Assembly: GCA_021414305.1 (NCBI GenBank)
Contig: JAIOOS010000010.1
Coordinates: 124,001 to 188,000 of the forward strand
DNA from: Burkholderiales bacterium
GTDB lineage: Bacteria; Pseudomonadota; Gammaproteobacteria; Burkholderiales; Burkholderiaceae_C
Reading direction: 5' to 3'
DNA: 64,000 bases
Position numbers and translations under genes: made by a program. The notes under the pieces are model-generated. The model saw only the letters and a list, made by a program, of their open reading frames with translations, was not told the origin of the DNA and ran no database searches. Positions 33,398 to 41,735 of this stretch are shown here, one piece after another. The stretch's first letter is position 1. Each line of letters opens with the position of its first letter.

Positions 33398-35740
33398 TCA
33401 TGTCTTGCCTCGCACGCGCGCGCGAGTTCTGACGGACATGTTTTGCGCTTGGAAGCGGTTGCGCACGATCTGCGCCATCTCGTCGTACACCGACGCCTTC
33501 TTCTCCGGGTCGGCGATCGTAATGATGAGCGAGAAGGGCTGCGGCTTGAACGCGGCTTCGTCTTCGATGCCGTGCCGCGTCAGCAGCCTGAGCATCAGCC
33601 GCCACCGGCTTCCGCGTTCCCCGTTCTCGCCAAGGTGGCCGTGATACGTGCGCACCGGCGCCCACTTGCGCAGCTTCTCAACTTGATAGGCCTCGTACAG
33701 CAGTCCGGGGTTGCGATGTTCGGGCGGGACCAAGCCCTTGAACTTCTGCTTGATCTCGCCGGTGTCGCGCGACACCTGATCGAAGTAGACGCCCAGGTGC
33801 GCGTCGATGTGGGTCTCGCAGTATTCCGTGCCCCACCGCGCGCCGCGCGCGGGCGCGAACGCCAGCGTCATCCACACTTCGCCGAAGAAGCGGCCGTTGC
33901 GCCGGAGTGACGGTGGATACGGAAAGTCGTCCCACTCCAGGAAGTATCCCGGCCGCAGCGTGTCGTCGAAGACCAGAGTCGCTGTGTGCGGCGTGCATTC
34001 CAGGCAATAGGGCACCACCGCCGGAAGGCCGAAGCCGAGGAAGTTCTCCTCGCCGTCGGGCACGCGCGTTCCAGAACGGGGGTCGCGGGCGTGGTGCGTC
34101 AGCAGCGCGCGCGCCAGCACCGGGGTCGGCGTGGGCGTGATCTGGTGATAAATCTGAGCGAGCGTACGCGACACCAACGGGGTCGCGTAGCTCGTGCCCA
34201 GGTCCTCGGCGAGGCCGGCATCAGTGACCGACCGGATGCCATGCACATGCGCCGTGTCGGTCGAGCACGACCCGCCGTAGTGAACCAGGTCGGGCTTGAT
34301 GATGTAGTTGGGACCAGCGCCGTGCCGCGAGAACGCGGACGGGTGGTGCAGCTTCGGACCGTTGGCGCGATAGTCGACGTGCGACACCGAACCCACGGTA
34401 ATGCCGAGCACGCTGTCCGCCGGCGACGTGATGCGCCCGGCGTCCATCTGGGCCGGCGTGCGCGGGAAGTCGAGCAGCGGCAGCGTCTGATAGTTGCCGG
34501 CGCTGATAACGAACGACACCTGGTATTTCTCTTGGAGGTTGTCGAGCTGTTCCGCAAGTTCCGAAAACTCGTCGAGCGAGCAGACGCTGTCCGTGCCGAG
34601 CGACAGGTTCCAGACCTTGTACTTGTTGGCGTGCTGCTGCAGCGCGGTCTCCAGCGACGACAGCAGCTCCGACTCGAGAAGGGCCGACGTGTCGCCGCGC
34701 GCCGGGTCATCGTTCGGAATCACCTGAAGATCGAAGACGGCGCACGGGCCGGCATCGAGGCCGGCCACGGTCGGGTTCAGCTCATGGCCCCAGCACACCA
34801 GTCCCGCCACGAATGTCCCATGGTCGGTGTTTTTGTCGTAGGGCGGCGAAACGTCCTTGATCCGGCCCATCACCCAGGAGTTCAGGGCGGGCATCTGGTC
34901 GGTGATGCCCCCATCGACCACCACGACGACCGGCACGTCGGAATCGGCCGGATCGCGGGTCGGAAGCGCCGGTAGCGTCTGCTGGTTCAGCATGCGTGGC
35001 CGGATCGTGCGTACCAGCGGCATGTGCGCGATGGATCGCACGCCGACGATGCGCGACAGCGCCTCGACATCGGCGACGGTCTGGCACTCGGCGGCGTAGG
35101 TGAAACTGTGCGCGGCATAGCCGGTCTGATCGAGCTTAATGCCGCGCGTCGCGCACGCGGCCTTGAAGTGCGCGACGAGCGCCGGATGATCGTCGTCGGC
35201 GCCGAAGTTGAAAAGCCGGACGCGGGTGATGAACTTGTCGCGACGTCTCGGGCTGCGCCGCAGGATGTCGTCGGACCCGAGCCCGCGACGACGCAAGGCG
35301 GGCGTGATCGCTTCAATGCTTTCGATGCACGACAGTTCCTTGGTAATGCGGTCCGAGGTGTTGTGCTCGATCAGCTCGTTCAGCCGGGTAAGGCCATCCG
35401 CGGTGGCCTTGATGAAGAGTTCGCCAAGACGGCCGGCACCGATGATCGGGCAGGACTGCTCCGAGAAGAGCTTTTCCGGACGGTGGCTCTTCGCCGCAGC
35501 CTTCGCCAGTATCTTGACGCGCACGGGCACGGCTTTGGCGACGCTAAGTTGCGGAAGTACGGCTTCGCGTGCTGCACCGATCTGGTTTGACAGTCGCTTC
35601 CGGTACTCGCCGTCGACCGTACGAAATGGCGCCGGCGGCGTGCCGCCGCCGGGCACCCTGCGCTCCGTGCCCTGCTTCGGCATGATGAGCTTGATAGGCA
35701 GCCGCTCATTGCCGCCGACGTTGCGCTTTTCGTCAGCCAT
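33398..35740 (-). CDS. ietS: Subtilisin-like serine protease, IetS-like
   Basis: 780-residue S8 protease. The triad is intact: Asp276 in VVVVVDGGITDQ, His307 in TDHGTFVAGL, Ser517 in LGTSYATPLVS, with oxyanion Asn416 in VISAGNYQ. There is no signal peptide, so it acts in the cytoplasm. The first 260 residues are a separate domain and the last 200 (from DDTLRPGYFLEWDDFP) another, with no known name. ATG at 35740 overlaps the ATPase stop by 8 bp. AAA ATPase plus subtilase in this order is the ietAS pair, known as a plasmid-maintenance toxin (ietS) and antitoxin (ietA) and as an anti-phage system. Assignment rests on architecture and gene order. Confidence 0.82.
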   Translation of the reverse strand: MADEKRNVGGNERLPIKLIMPKQGTERRVPGGGTPPAPFRTVDGEYRKRLSNQIGAAREAVLPQLSVAKAVPVRVKILAKAAAKSHRPEKLFSEQSCPIIGAGRLGELFIKATADGLTRLNELIEHNTSDRITKELSCIESIEAITPALRRRGLGSDDILRRSPRRRDKFITRVRLFNFGADDDHPALVAHFKAACATRGIKLDQTGYAAHSFTYAAECQTVADVEALSRIVGVRSIAHMPLVRTIRPRMLNQQTLPALPTRDPADSDVPVVVVVDGGITDQMPALNSWVMGRIKDVSPPYDKNTDHGTFVAGLVCWGHELNPTVAGLDAGPCAVFDLQVIPNDDPARGDTSALLESELLSSLETALQQHANKYKVWNLSLGTDSVCSLDEFSELAEQLDNLQEKYQVSFVISAGNYQTLPLLDFPRTPAQMDAGRITSPADSVLGITVGSVSHVDYRANGPKLHHPSAFSRHGAGPNYIIKPDLVHYGGSCSTDTAHVHGIRSVTDAGLAEDLGTSYATPLVSRTLAQIYHQITPTPTPVLARALLTHHARDPRSGTRVPDGEENFLGFGLPAVVPYCLECTPHTATLVFDDTLRPGYFLEWDDFPYPPSLRRNGRFFGEVWMTLAFAPARGARWGTEYCETHIDAHLGVYFDQVSRDTGEIKQKFKGLVPPEHRNPGLLYEAYQVEKLRKWAPVRTYHGHLGENGERGSRWRLMLRLLTRHGIEDEAAFKPQPFSLIITIADPEKKASVYDEMAQIVRNRFQAQNMSVRTRARVRGKT

Positions 35741-36926
35741 TGGCCGCCCCCTCGCCTTCGCCGCCGCGCTTGGACAGGCGTTGCGCCGTGGCCTTTGACA
35801 GGCCCAGCAGGTCGGCCAACGTGGCAAGGCTGTAAAGGCGCGGATCGCGCTCTCTCAGCGCATGCACGATGGCGACGACATCCTTGTCGGCCAGTCTGGA
35901 GACAAAACGCGACTCATCTTTGCCACCGAGCGCAAGGTTCTGCAGCACGGGGAACGCGTCGCTCAGCTGCAGCGGCTTCTTCTCGGCAAAGTAACGGCGA
36001 CGAAGCCGAGCACAGATTTCTCTGATATCCGAACCGGAGAAGCCCTCCGACAAATCGCCCAACACCGCCAGCTCACGATCGGTGAATTGCACAGGGTCAA
36101 GGAAGTCGGCCCACATGCGTGCCCGCTGGTCCGGCGTCGGCAGCTGCAACGCCAGTCGGTATGCAAAACGACGCCAGACGGCCGCGTCCAACAGCGCGTC
36201 GTGATTGGTGGCCGCGAGGACGATCGATTGCCGCCCGAGGGTGTCGAGGTTTTGCAGAAAGCTGTTCACGACGCGCTTCAACTCGCCGAGTTCTTGCCCG
36301 TCGCTGCGCACCTTGGCGATCGCATCGAACTCATCAAGAAAAAGCACGCATGGCGTCTTCGCCGCGAAGTCGAACAGCGCACGAATATTCTTTGACGTGC
36401 TGCCCAGATACGATGAGATCAGACCGTCTAGGCGCGCGACATACAGCTCCAGGCCAAGCTCGTCGGCGATGTAGCGGGCAAGACGGCTCTTGCCGGTTCC
36501 AGGCGGGCCGTACATGAGCAGGCTGAGCGCGCCAGAGAGTTCGTTCGTGTCCAGGGACGCGTAGCTCTTCGCCACGCTGACGAACTCGTTCACCACGTCC
36601 CATTGCGGCTGGAGCAGCTGCACGGGGGGTTCCTGCATGCCCTTAACCTTGACCCGCTCGATCAGCGGAAAGCGGCTCTCGGAATCAACCGGAAGCACCT
36701 TCGCGAAACGGACTTCGGCCGGACGCAACTGGTTGTCATTCTCCTCAAGCAGCTTGCGAAGCCGGTCGGCCGAACTTTTCTGCCCGTCCGCTTCGAGCTT
36801 CTCCGCCAGGAATGCGGTGTAGTTGCGCACTTTGTCCACGTCGAGACGGAGGGCGCCGTTCACGATCCGGACTAGCTCATTTATGAAGCGATGTTCTGAT
36901 TCCACGAGACGATTGTGCGGCCCCAT
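35733..36926 (-). CDS. ietA: AAA ATPase with C-terminal HTH, IetA-like
   Basis: 397 aa. Residues 1-125 are a helical N-terminal domain; 126-310 is an AAA+ core with Walker A GPPGTGKS (140-147), Walker B VLFLDEFD (194-201), sensor Asn241 in AATNHD, and arginine-finger pair Arg252-Arg253 in WRRF. The final part ends in LATLADLLGLSKATAQRL (about 367-384), which looks like a helix-turn-helix. This is the ATPase/antitoxin partner of the protease downstream. ATG at 36926 is given, but a promoter-like pair overlaps it and GTG at 36905, in frame, may be the true start of a leaderless message. Confidence 0.8.
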   Translation of the reverse strand: MGPHNRLVESEHRFINELVRIVNGALRLDVDKVRNYTAFLAEKLEADGQKSSADRLRKLLEENDNQLRPAEVRFAKVLPVDSESRFPLIERVKVKGMQEPPVQLLQPQWDVVNEFVSVAKSYASLDTNELSGALSLLMYGPPGTGKSRLARYIADELGLELYVARLDGLISSYLGSTSKNIRALFDFAAKTPCVLFLDEFDAIAKVRSDGQELGELKRVVNSFLQNLDTLGRQSIVLAATNHDALLDAAVWRRFAYRLALQLPTPDQRARMWADFLDPVQFTDRELAVLGDLSEGFSGSDIREICARLRRRYFAEKKPLQLSDAFPVLQNLALGGKDESRFVSRLADKDVVAIVHALRERDPRLYSLATLADLLGLSKATAQRLSKRGGEGEGAANG

Positions 36927-36940
36927 GAGACGAATGTCAA
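36912..36940 (-). promoter_or_regulatory. Putative sigma-70 promoter of ietAS
   Basis: On the minus strand TTGACA (36940-36935) is a perfect -35 box, followed after 17 bp by CACAAT (36917-36912) as a fair -10. The predicted start point, near 36905, coincides with an in-frame GTG codon of ietA. The annotated ATG at 36926 lies inside the promoter spacer, so it could not be on a transcript from this promoter. Confidence 0.55.
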
Positions 36941-37023
36941 GAAATCGAGGCGACCGCAGCGTTTTGGGAGGATCGCGACCTTAGGTAGCGGTCAACCGCC
37001 GTGCCCGAATTGGCGGCCGTCAG

Positions 37024-37043
37024 TACTGTATGAATGTACAGCA
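37024..37043. promoter_or_regulatory. LexA-like SOS box
   Basis: CTG-N10-CAG at 37026-37041 (ctgtatgaatgtacag) with flanking TA and CA fits the LexA consensus of gamma- and betaproteobacteria closely. It lies 84 bp upstream of the ietA -35 box and 144 bp past the end of the Cys-rich gene, on neither of which it sits directly. No recognisable SOS gene (imuA, recA or lexA) follows on the plus strand. It could control ietAS, an unseen transcript, or be a relic. Confidence 0.55.
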
Positions 37044-37185
37044 TAGGCCATGGGCCGGCCGTACCGTCATCAGCGCCATCGCCAGTCGACACGGCCATTC
37101 CCTGAGGCATGGTGGAACAGTTTTCCCGGTGGCCGAGCGCTGCGCGCCGCGAGCGCGTCTATGAGCCTCAATTGCGGCCTACGGT

Positions 37186-37767
37186 CTAGCTGAACGCCTG
37201 CTGGCGTGCACAACTGCTCCGTGCGTCCAGCTCGCGCTCCAGCCGTTCTACTTCCGCCATCCGCTCCCCGAGTGTCGATGCGCTCGGGCCGAGGATGCGG
37301 ATGACCGTCGACAGTTCGCGCCGGTCAAAGTAGCGCGCCAGTACGCGGTCCAGACCTGAATCGCGCACGTGCGTGTAGAAGGTCCCGAGGCTCGGATAGC
37401 ACTTGCCGTCTTCGGTCAGCTCGCTCCAGATAGTCTTCTTCGCCTTACCGTCGAAATGCGCGCGCCAGGGTTCGCCAAATTGGCTTGCGGCATCGGCCGT
37501 TAGCCGTTTATCAGCCTCTTCGACTCTCAGCCTCGCCGCCGCGACTTCCTGCAGCACGGCGTGTGGTACCCATCCGGAAGAGGTCTCGTGAATGCCCTTG
37601 CGGTTGTAGGTCGCGCTGTGGAGGCCGTACTTCTCTTTGCAGGCGCCGCACTCCATCTCCCAACGCTCTTCGAAGCGGCCCCAGTCGTCGGATCGTTGGA
37701 ACACGGTGTAGTGCCCTTTGCCGCAGGGGCAGGGCCGCCTTGTCGGTGCGTGATCTTCCCAGGACAT
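37186..37767 (-). CDS. Cysteine-rich zinc-ribbon-like protein of island operon
   Basis: 193 aa. N-terminal part has CPCGKGHY and, 32 residues on, MECGACKEKYGLH: a CxC...CxxC arrangement typical of a zinc ribbon. The middle is helical and charged (LQEVAAARLRVEEADKRL), and the end again helical (LGERMAEVERLERELDA). No enzyme motif is seen. It starts 6 bp after the PD-(D/E)XK-like gene and is almost certainly cotranscribed with it. Function unknown; nucleic-acid or partner binding is suggested by the zinc-ribbon form only. Confidence 0.72.
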   Translation of the reverse strand: MSWEDHAPTRRPCPCGKGHYTVFQRSDDWGRFEERWEMECGACKEKYGLHSATYNRKGIHETSSGWVPHAVLQEVAAARLRVEEADKRLTADAASQFGEPWRAHFDGKAKKTIWSELTEDGKCYPSLGTFYTHVRDSGLDRVLARYFDRRELSTVIRILGPSASTLGERMAEVERLERELDARSSCARQQAFS

Positions 37768-37773
37768 CGCCGC

Positions 37774-38274
37774 TCATTCCGTCTTCAGTTCGAAGATGCG
37801 GCAGCCGTAACGCGTTCTGCCGAGCTGCGCGATCACCGCGTCGCCACGCTCCTTCAGCGCGTCATCGGGCGATGCGAACTTGGTCAAATGGGACTCCCGG
37901 CCGAACAACACTAGCAACGGGACCGAGGCGGGCCTGGCCGCCGCAAAGCCGTGCAGCTTCGCCAGGTCACTGTCCAGTTTGGGCTTCGTTGCCTTCGTCC
38001 ACTTGACCTCGATCGCAAGCTCAAGATGTTGCCCGGTGGCCCGGAAGTCGATCCGCTTCTTGTCGCCCTTTGCCGGCTGCGCTACGCCCGGGCATTCGTA
38101 TTCGCACTCCACGGTAAAGCCGCGCGCCATGAGGATGCGCAGGATCGGCTCGTACAGGACGTACTCGCTGAAGGCCTGATTCATCTCGCAGGCGGCCAGG
38201 TAGCTGACATAGCCCGCTAGGCCACGCTTGATGCGGTACAGGACGTCCCGCGGTTCCGGGTTCTTCGCTCCCAT
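37774..38274 (-). CDS. PD-(D/E)XK nuclease-like protein
   Basis: 166 aa. RIDFRATGQHLELAIEVKW has the PD-(D/E)XK core: Asp76, then Glu89 and Lys91 (EVK) 13 residues later, on predicted strands with a Glu42 helix before them. This fold is used by restriction enzymes and many defence nucleases. No DNA-binding or partner domain is seen in the same chain. ATG at 38274 is chosen because GGAGGAGAG lies 5 bases before it; an in-frame GTG lies further upstream. First gene of the island's two-gene operon. Nuclease activity is a prediction. Confidence 0.75.
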   Translation of the reverse strand: MGAKNPEPRDVLYRIKRGLAGYVSYLAACEMNQAFSEYVLYEPILRILMARGFTVECEYECPGVAQPAKGDKKRIDFRATGQHLELAIEVKWTKATKPKLDSDLAKLHGFAAARPASVPLLVLFGRESHLTKFASPDDALKERGDAVIAQLGRTRYGCRIFELKTE

Positions 38275-38677
38275 CGCCTCTCCTCCGGCCGCCACTATCG
38301 CATTGCCCGCGCGGCCTGGCGAGCGGATGCTCTATGTCGCCATCACGGCTGCCCACGTCGCTGGCCTCGCCCTAAATACACCAACACAGACCGCGCCGCC
38401 TGAACGGACAACCGTCACGGCCATGCACTGTGCCGACTAGTCAGCCGAGGCATTGAGTCCGAGCGACCCCGGATTTTGGAGGGAGAGCCCACAGTCACCA
38501 ACGACGGCGAACTGTCAGGCAGCCGTCGCTGGCGAGGCGAGGGCGAAGAACCGCTTCCGCTGCATAGCTGACCTGCAGGCGCCGTCGAATGGCAGCAACG
38601 CGTCGAGAGCTATCCCTCAAGTCAACGCAGAACACCGCGCGAGCCCCGGCGAGACTTGAGACCTCGCAGCGCCGCCC
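38275..38677. other. Gene-poor right flank of the accessory island
   Basis: 403 bp with no convincing gene in any frame. It contains the promoter-side leader of the nuclease operon next to 38275-38295 (GGAGGAGAG ribosome site) and otherwise irregular sequence with less biased composition than coding regions. No integrase, tRNA or clear direct repeat of the left flank was found, so the way the island was acquired is not visible. Confidence 0.4.
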
Positions 38678-39106
38678 TCACTCCCAGTCAAGCTCGGCAA
38701 GCCGCCACTGCCGCCCGTCGCGCCGCCACTGCAGCTTCACCGCATACGGCGACGCGCGTTCCGGCAGGAGGCCCGCACCGCCGGCGAGCAGGACCTGGGC
38801 GTCGGTCTCCCCGCTCGTCTCGCCCGTGACGCGGCTGGTCTGCGTCAGCGCCACGACCTTGACGTTGGCGTTCTGCAGGAACAGCAGCGTCATCGTTCGC
38901 TGCGCCCACTCGCGGTCGAGATCCGACTGGGCGCGAAAGTCGGGCGAGAGCTGGTCTAGCACGGCGCCGGCGCTTCTCGCCTCCAGGCTGTCCTGCAGCT
39001 TTCGCACGGCGGTCTCGAGCTCGGCCTGCGGGTTGTCGCGGCTGCAACCCGCGCCGGCGGTCGCGACGACGAGCGCGACGACTAAAGCGCGAACGAACAC
39101 CCGCAT
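38678..39106 (-). CDS. Small lipoprotein of unknown function
   Basis: 142 aa. Hydrophobic leader MRVFVRALVVALVVATAGAGC ends with the lipobox AGAGC. The mature part has a long helix (ELETAVRKLQDSLEARSAG) followed by beta-type segments, in the style of NTF2-like folds (DFRAQSDLDREWAQRTMT, LQWRRDGRQWRLAELDWE). A TTG upstream at 39121 is a less likely start. No family assigned with confidence. Confidence 0.75.
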   Translation of the reverse strand: MRVFVRALVVALVVATAGAGCSRDNPQAELETAVRKLQDSLEARSAGAVLDQLSPDFRAQSDLDREWAQRTMTLLFLQNANVKVVALTQTSRVTGETSGETDAQVLLAGGAGLLPERASPYAVKLQWRRDGRQWRLAELDWE

Positions 39107-39142
39107 CCCGGGCGCGAGCAATCTCTTGGAGCTCGACAGCAG

Positions 39143-39505
39143 CTAGGCGCCCGACACCGACGCGCCGTTGTTCGCCATCGCTCGGCTGCGCCGCGGCCGG
39201 GTGGGGCTCGGCAACCGGGGCAAGGTCAGCAGGCTGTCCTTCATGCTGGCGCCGCGCGGGGACTCGAGGCCGCCTTCGCGGCGTCGGCCGAGCATCGCGC
39301 TCACCAGGTTCGGCCCGCGCGCCGGCACCGGCGCAACGTCGATCCGGCCGTTCGGCAGGACCACGTAGTAGCGGCTGCGCCCGGACCACATCTCCTCGAC
39401 GGCGCGCTGCTTCGACATCGCGCCCTCGACGGTCCAGACGTGAGTGATGTGCTGCAGCTGCTCGCCGCCTTCGATCGACACCGCGATGATCCGAACATCC
39501 GACAT
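39143..39505 (-). CDS. DUF3892-like protein
   Basis: 120 aa. The first 70 residues (VRIIAVSIEGGEQLQHITHV, YVVLPNGRIDVAPV) fit DUF3892, a small beta-alpha protein of unknown role, with the HIT..W stretch typical. The rest is Arg/Ser/Pro-rich and unstructured. No signal peptide. Divergent from the next gene by about 160 bp, where both promoters must lie. Confidence 0.75.
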   Translation of the reverse strand: MSDVRIIAVSIEGGEQLQHITHVWTVEGAMSKQRAVEEMWSGRSRYYVVLPNGRIDVAPVPARGPNLVSAMLGRRREGGLESPRGASMKDSLLTLPRLPSPTRPRRSRAMANNGASVSGA

Positions 39506-39667
39506 GCGAAGCCCACGAAAAGCGACTCGAAACAAACTGTAGAAGGGAGCGGCGAGCCGCGCAAAACCGCCGGTGCGGCTTCCGGCCGAAAGCGTGACGG
39601 GTTTCGCTTTCGCCTGGCCGAACGCCGCCCCTTGGCACCGACGAACGGTCTGGACATACTGGCGTCC

Positions 39668-40402
39668 ATGCAAACCGCGGGTTCCCGGCGACGCTGGCTG
39701 GCTGCGATGGCGGTCGTCGGGGTGGTGCTCGCCGGGATCTGGCTGCTGGGCGGCGAGCGCGCTGCCGAGCCTGTCGCCGCCGCCGCCCCATCGCGCCCCG
39801 CGGTCCCCGTCGCCCCCGAGCCGCCGCTCGCCGCCGTGCCTGCGGCCGAGAGCGTGCCGGCGACAACCGCCGGCAGCACCGCGGCGGATCGCGACCGGGA
39901 GATCCCGCTTGGCGTCTCGCGCGAGCAGTGGGCCGCGGTCGAAGCCGAGCTCGGCGCGCGCCCGGACGGCCCGGCCGAGCTCGGTCGCATGCGCGCCTAT
40001 CTCGAGTGGGCCGACACCCTGCGCCGCTTTCGCGAAGCGCGCCAGGCCGGCGCCGCCGAAGCCGACGTGGCGGCGCTCGCGCAAACGCTGCAGGCGGGCC
40101 TGGGCGAACGGATTCGCAACGCCGAGGTCACGGCCGCGGAAGCGCGGCAGATCGAGGGCGCGGTCCTCGCCCTCTCCGTGCCCGACGAGGCCGAGCGCGG
40201 CGAGCGGCTGCGCCAATGGGCCGCGGCCGAGCTCGCACCCGCCGCCGCCGCCGACCCGCGCCAGGCCGCGTTCGAGCGCCGGCAGGTCGAGATCGTCGCC
40301 GCCTGGTCGGCCTTGCCGGCCGCGGCGCGCGACCGTGCCGCCCTCGAGCGCGAGCTCGATGCCTTGCGCCAGCAGAGTTACGCCCCGGCCGGCACGCGCT
40401 GA
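39668..40402 (+). CDS. Membrane-anchored helical protein, possible secretion chaperone
   Basis: 244 aa. One N-terminal membrane helix (WLAAMAVVGVVLAGIWLL), then a Pro/Ala-rich stretch of about 50 residues, then an all-helical Ala/Arg/Glu-rich domain. This outline (anchor, Pro-rich arm, helical domain) resembles lipase-specific foldases, but the Lif signature RxxFDY was not found. It lies 47 bp upstream of a secreted esterase, which suits a helper role; that is inference. Confidence 0.68.
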   Translation: MQTAGSRRRWLAAMAVVGVVLAGIWLLGGERAAEPVAAAAPSRPAVPVAPEPPLAAVPAAESVPATTAGSTAADRDREIPLGVSREQWAAVEAELGARPDGPAELGRMRAYLEWADTLRRFREARQAGAAEADVAALAQTLQAGLGERIRNAEVTAAEARQIEGAVLALSVPDEAERGERLRQWAAAELAPAAAADPRQAAFERRQVEIVAAWSALPAAARDRAALERELDALRQQSYAPAGTR

Positions 40403-40449
40403 AGCGGCCGACAGCCCTCATCGATCCACGATCCACCGGAGATTTCGCC

Positions 40450-41700
40450 ATGTCCTGGACCCGTGCCCTGTCGACGATTGCGCTCCTGGTTGTCGCGCCG
40501 CTGGCGCAGGCCGGCTTCTTCCAGTGGGAGATGGTCGAGCTGCCGCCCGACTCCGGCGCGGCCTGCGGCGACGGCTCGCCGTATCGCTTCTTCGTCAACC
40601 GCACGCCGCTCTCGCACGACCTGGTGATCAGCTACGAAGGCGGCGGCGCCTGCTGGGACCAGAAGGCCTGCCTCGGCGAAGGCTCGCTCTCCGCCGCCAA
40701 TCCGAACGGCATTCCGGCCAACTACATGCAGTCGGCCAACGTCGCCTTCGGCCTGGTAACGCCCTTCACCGCGCGCAACGATCCGGCGCAGGCGGTGCAG
40801 ACGCAGTCGTGGAACATGGTGTTCCTGCCCTACTGCACCGGCGACGTGCACAGCGGCAGCAAGGTCGCGGTCTACGACGACGCCTATCCGGCGACGCCGC
40901 GCGTCGAGTACCACCGCGGCCAGGCGAACGTCACGGCGGCGGCGCAGTGGCTGCGCGCCAACCTCGGCCAGCCGGCGAAGCTGCTGCTCACCGGCTTCTC
41001 CGCCGGCGGCGTGGGCTCCACGGTCACCTATCCGCTGGTGCGCGGCATCCTCCAGCCGACCGGCAACGCCACCCTGCTCGCCGACTCCGGGCCGCTGATG
41101 CCGGCGCCGCGCAGCGGCACGAGCACGCAGTACCCGTCGCTGTCGCTGCACGAGAAGATCCGCGAGGCCTGGGGCCTCGACGGTCCCGAGGGCCTGGTGA
41201 CGCGCTTCGCCGGCCTGCTCACCGGGTTCGATGCGAACGACCTCGGCTCGGTGAGCGGCGCGCTCGCCCTCACCTTCCCTGGCGACCGCTTCGGCTACAT
41301 GCTGTTCACCCGCGACACCAACTTCTCGGCCTTCAGCTACGCCAGGTTCTACGCCGACATCGCCAATGCCGCCAACCCGGCCGCGTACCGAGAGGCCCTG
41401 TTCTCGCGCTGGTGGCCGGACATCGCGCGCTGGACCGCGAACCTCATGACCTACGCGAACGTGAGCTTCCACGTGCCCTACTTCCGCAACGTCAACGACT
41501 CGCACTGCCTGACGATCATCGACTTCTCGGGCACGGGCATCGAAGCCGCGGGCGTTCCCACGGTCGGGCCGTTCGTCGACAACTCGCTCGACCGCGGAGC
41601 GCCGATGCGCAACGTCGAGCCGGAGAACGCGGCCGACTTCACGCAGCCGCTCTCGCCTTTCGTCAAGCTGTTCAAGCTGCTGAGCAAGCTGTTGGCCTGA
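40450..41700 (+). CDS. Secreted pectin-acetylesterase-like hydrolase
   Basis: 416 aa with signal peptide (to about residue 22, PLAQA). Serine hydrolase features: oxyanion segment ISYEGGGACWD, nucleophile elbow LLTGFSAGGVG, and an acid and His in later segments (DSG, NDSHCLTI). This is the pectin acetylesterase/Notum-type branch. Preceded at 47 bp by the anchored helical protein. Substrate unknown. Confidence 0.83.
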   Translation: MSWTRALSTIALLVVAPLAQAGFFQWEMVELPPDSGAACGDGSPYRFFVNRTPLSHDLVISYEGGGACWDQKACLGEGSLSAANPNGIPANYMQSANVAFGLVTPFTARNDPAQAVQTQSWNMVFLPYCTGDVHSGSKVAVYDDAYPATPRVEYHRGQANVTAAAQWLRANLGQPAKLLLTGFSAGGVGSTVTYPLVRGILQPTGNATLLADSGPLMPAPRSGTSTQYPSLSLHEKIREAWGLDGPEGLVTRFAGLLTGFDANDLGSVSGALALTFPGDRFGYMLFTRDTNFSAFSYARFYADIANAANPAAYREALFSRWWPDIARWTANLMTYANVSFHVPYFRNVNDSHCLTIIDFSGTGIEAAGVPTVGPFVDNSLDRGAPMRNVEPENAADFTQPLSPFVKLFKLLSKLLA

Positions 41701-41735
41701 CGGGAAACGCCCTGCGGGCGCGACGGTCCGTCAGG
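41696..41735. terminator. Inverted repeat between convergent genes
   Basis: cctgacgg (41696-41703) and ccgtcagg (41728-41735) form an 8-bp stem around a small inner hairpin, covering both stop codons of the convergent esterase and secreted-protein genes. No T-tract. A two-way attenuator or terminator is plausible. Confidence 0.4.

Noticed and set aside
37050..37193. 47-codon plus-strand frame right after the LexA-like box (ATG at 37050)
   Set aside because: Its product (Arg/Ser/Pro-rich, no motif) looks like chance coding and no ribosome site was seen. It could be an SOS gene remnant such as imuA, but similarity was not evident.
39668..40402. Lipase-specific foldase (Lif)
   Set aside because: The topology is similar, but the signature RxxFDY is absent and the neighbour is not a true lipase, so it was left as hypothetical.
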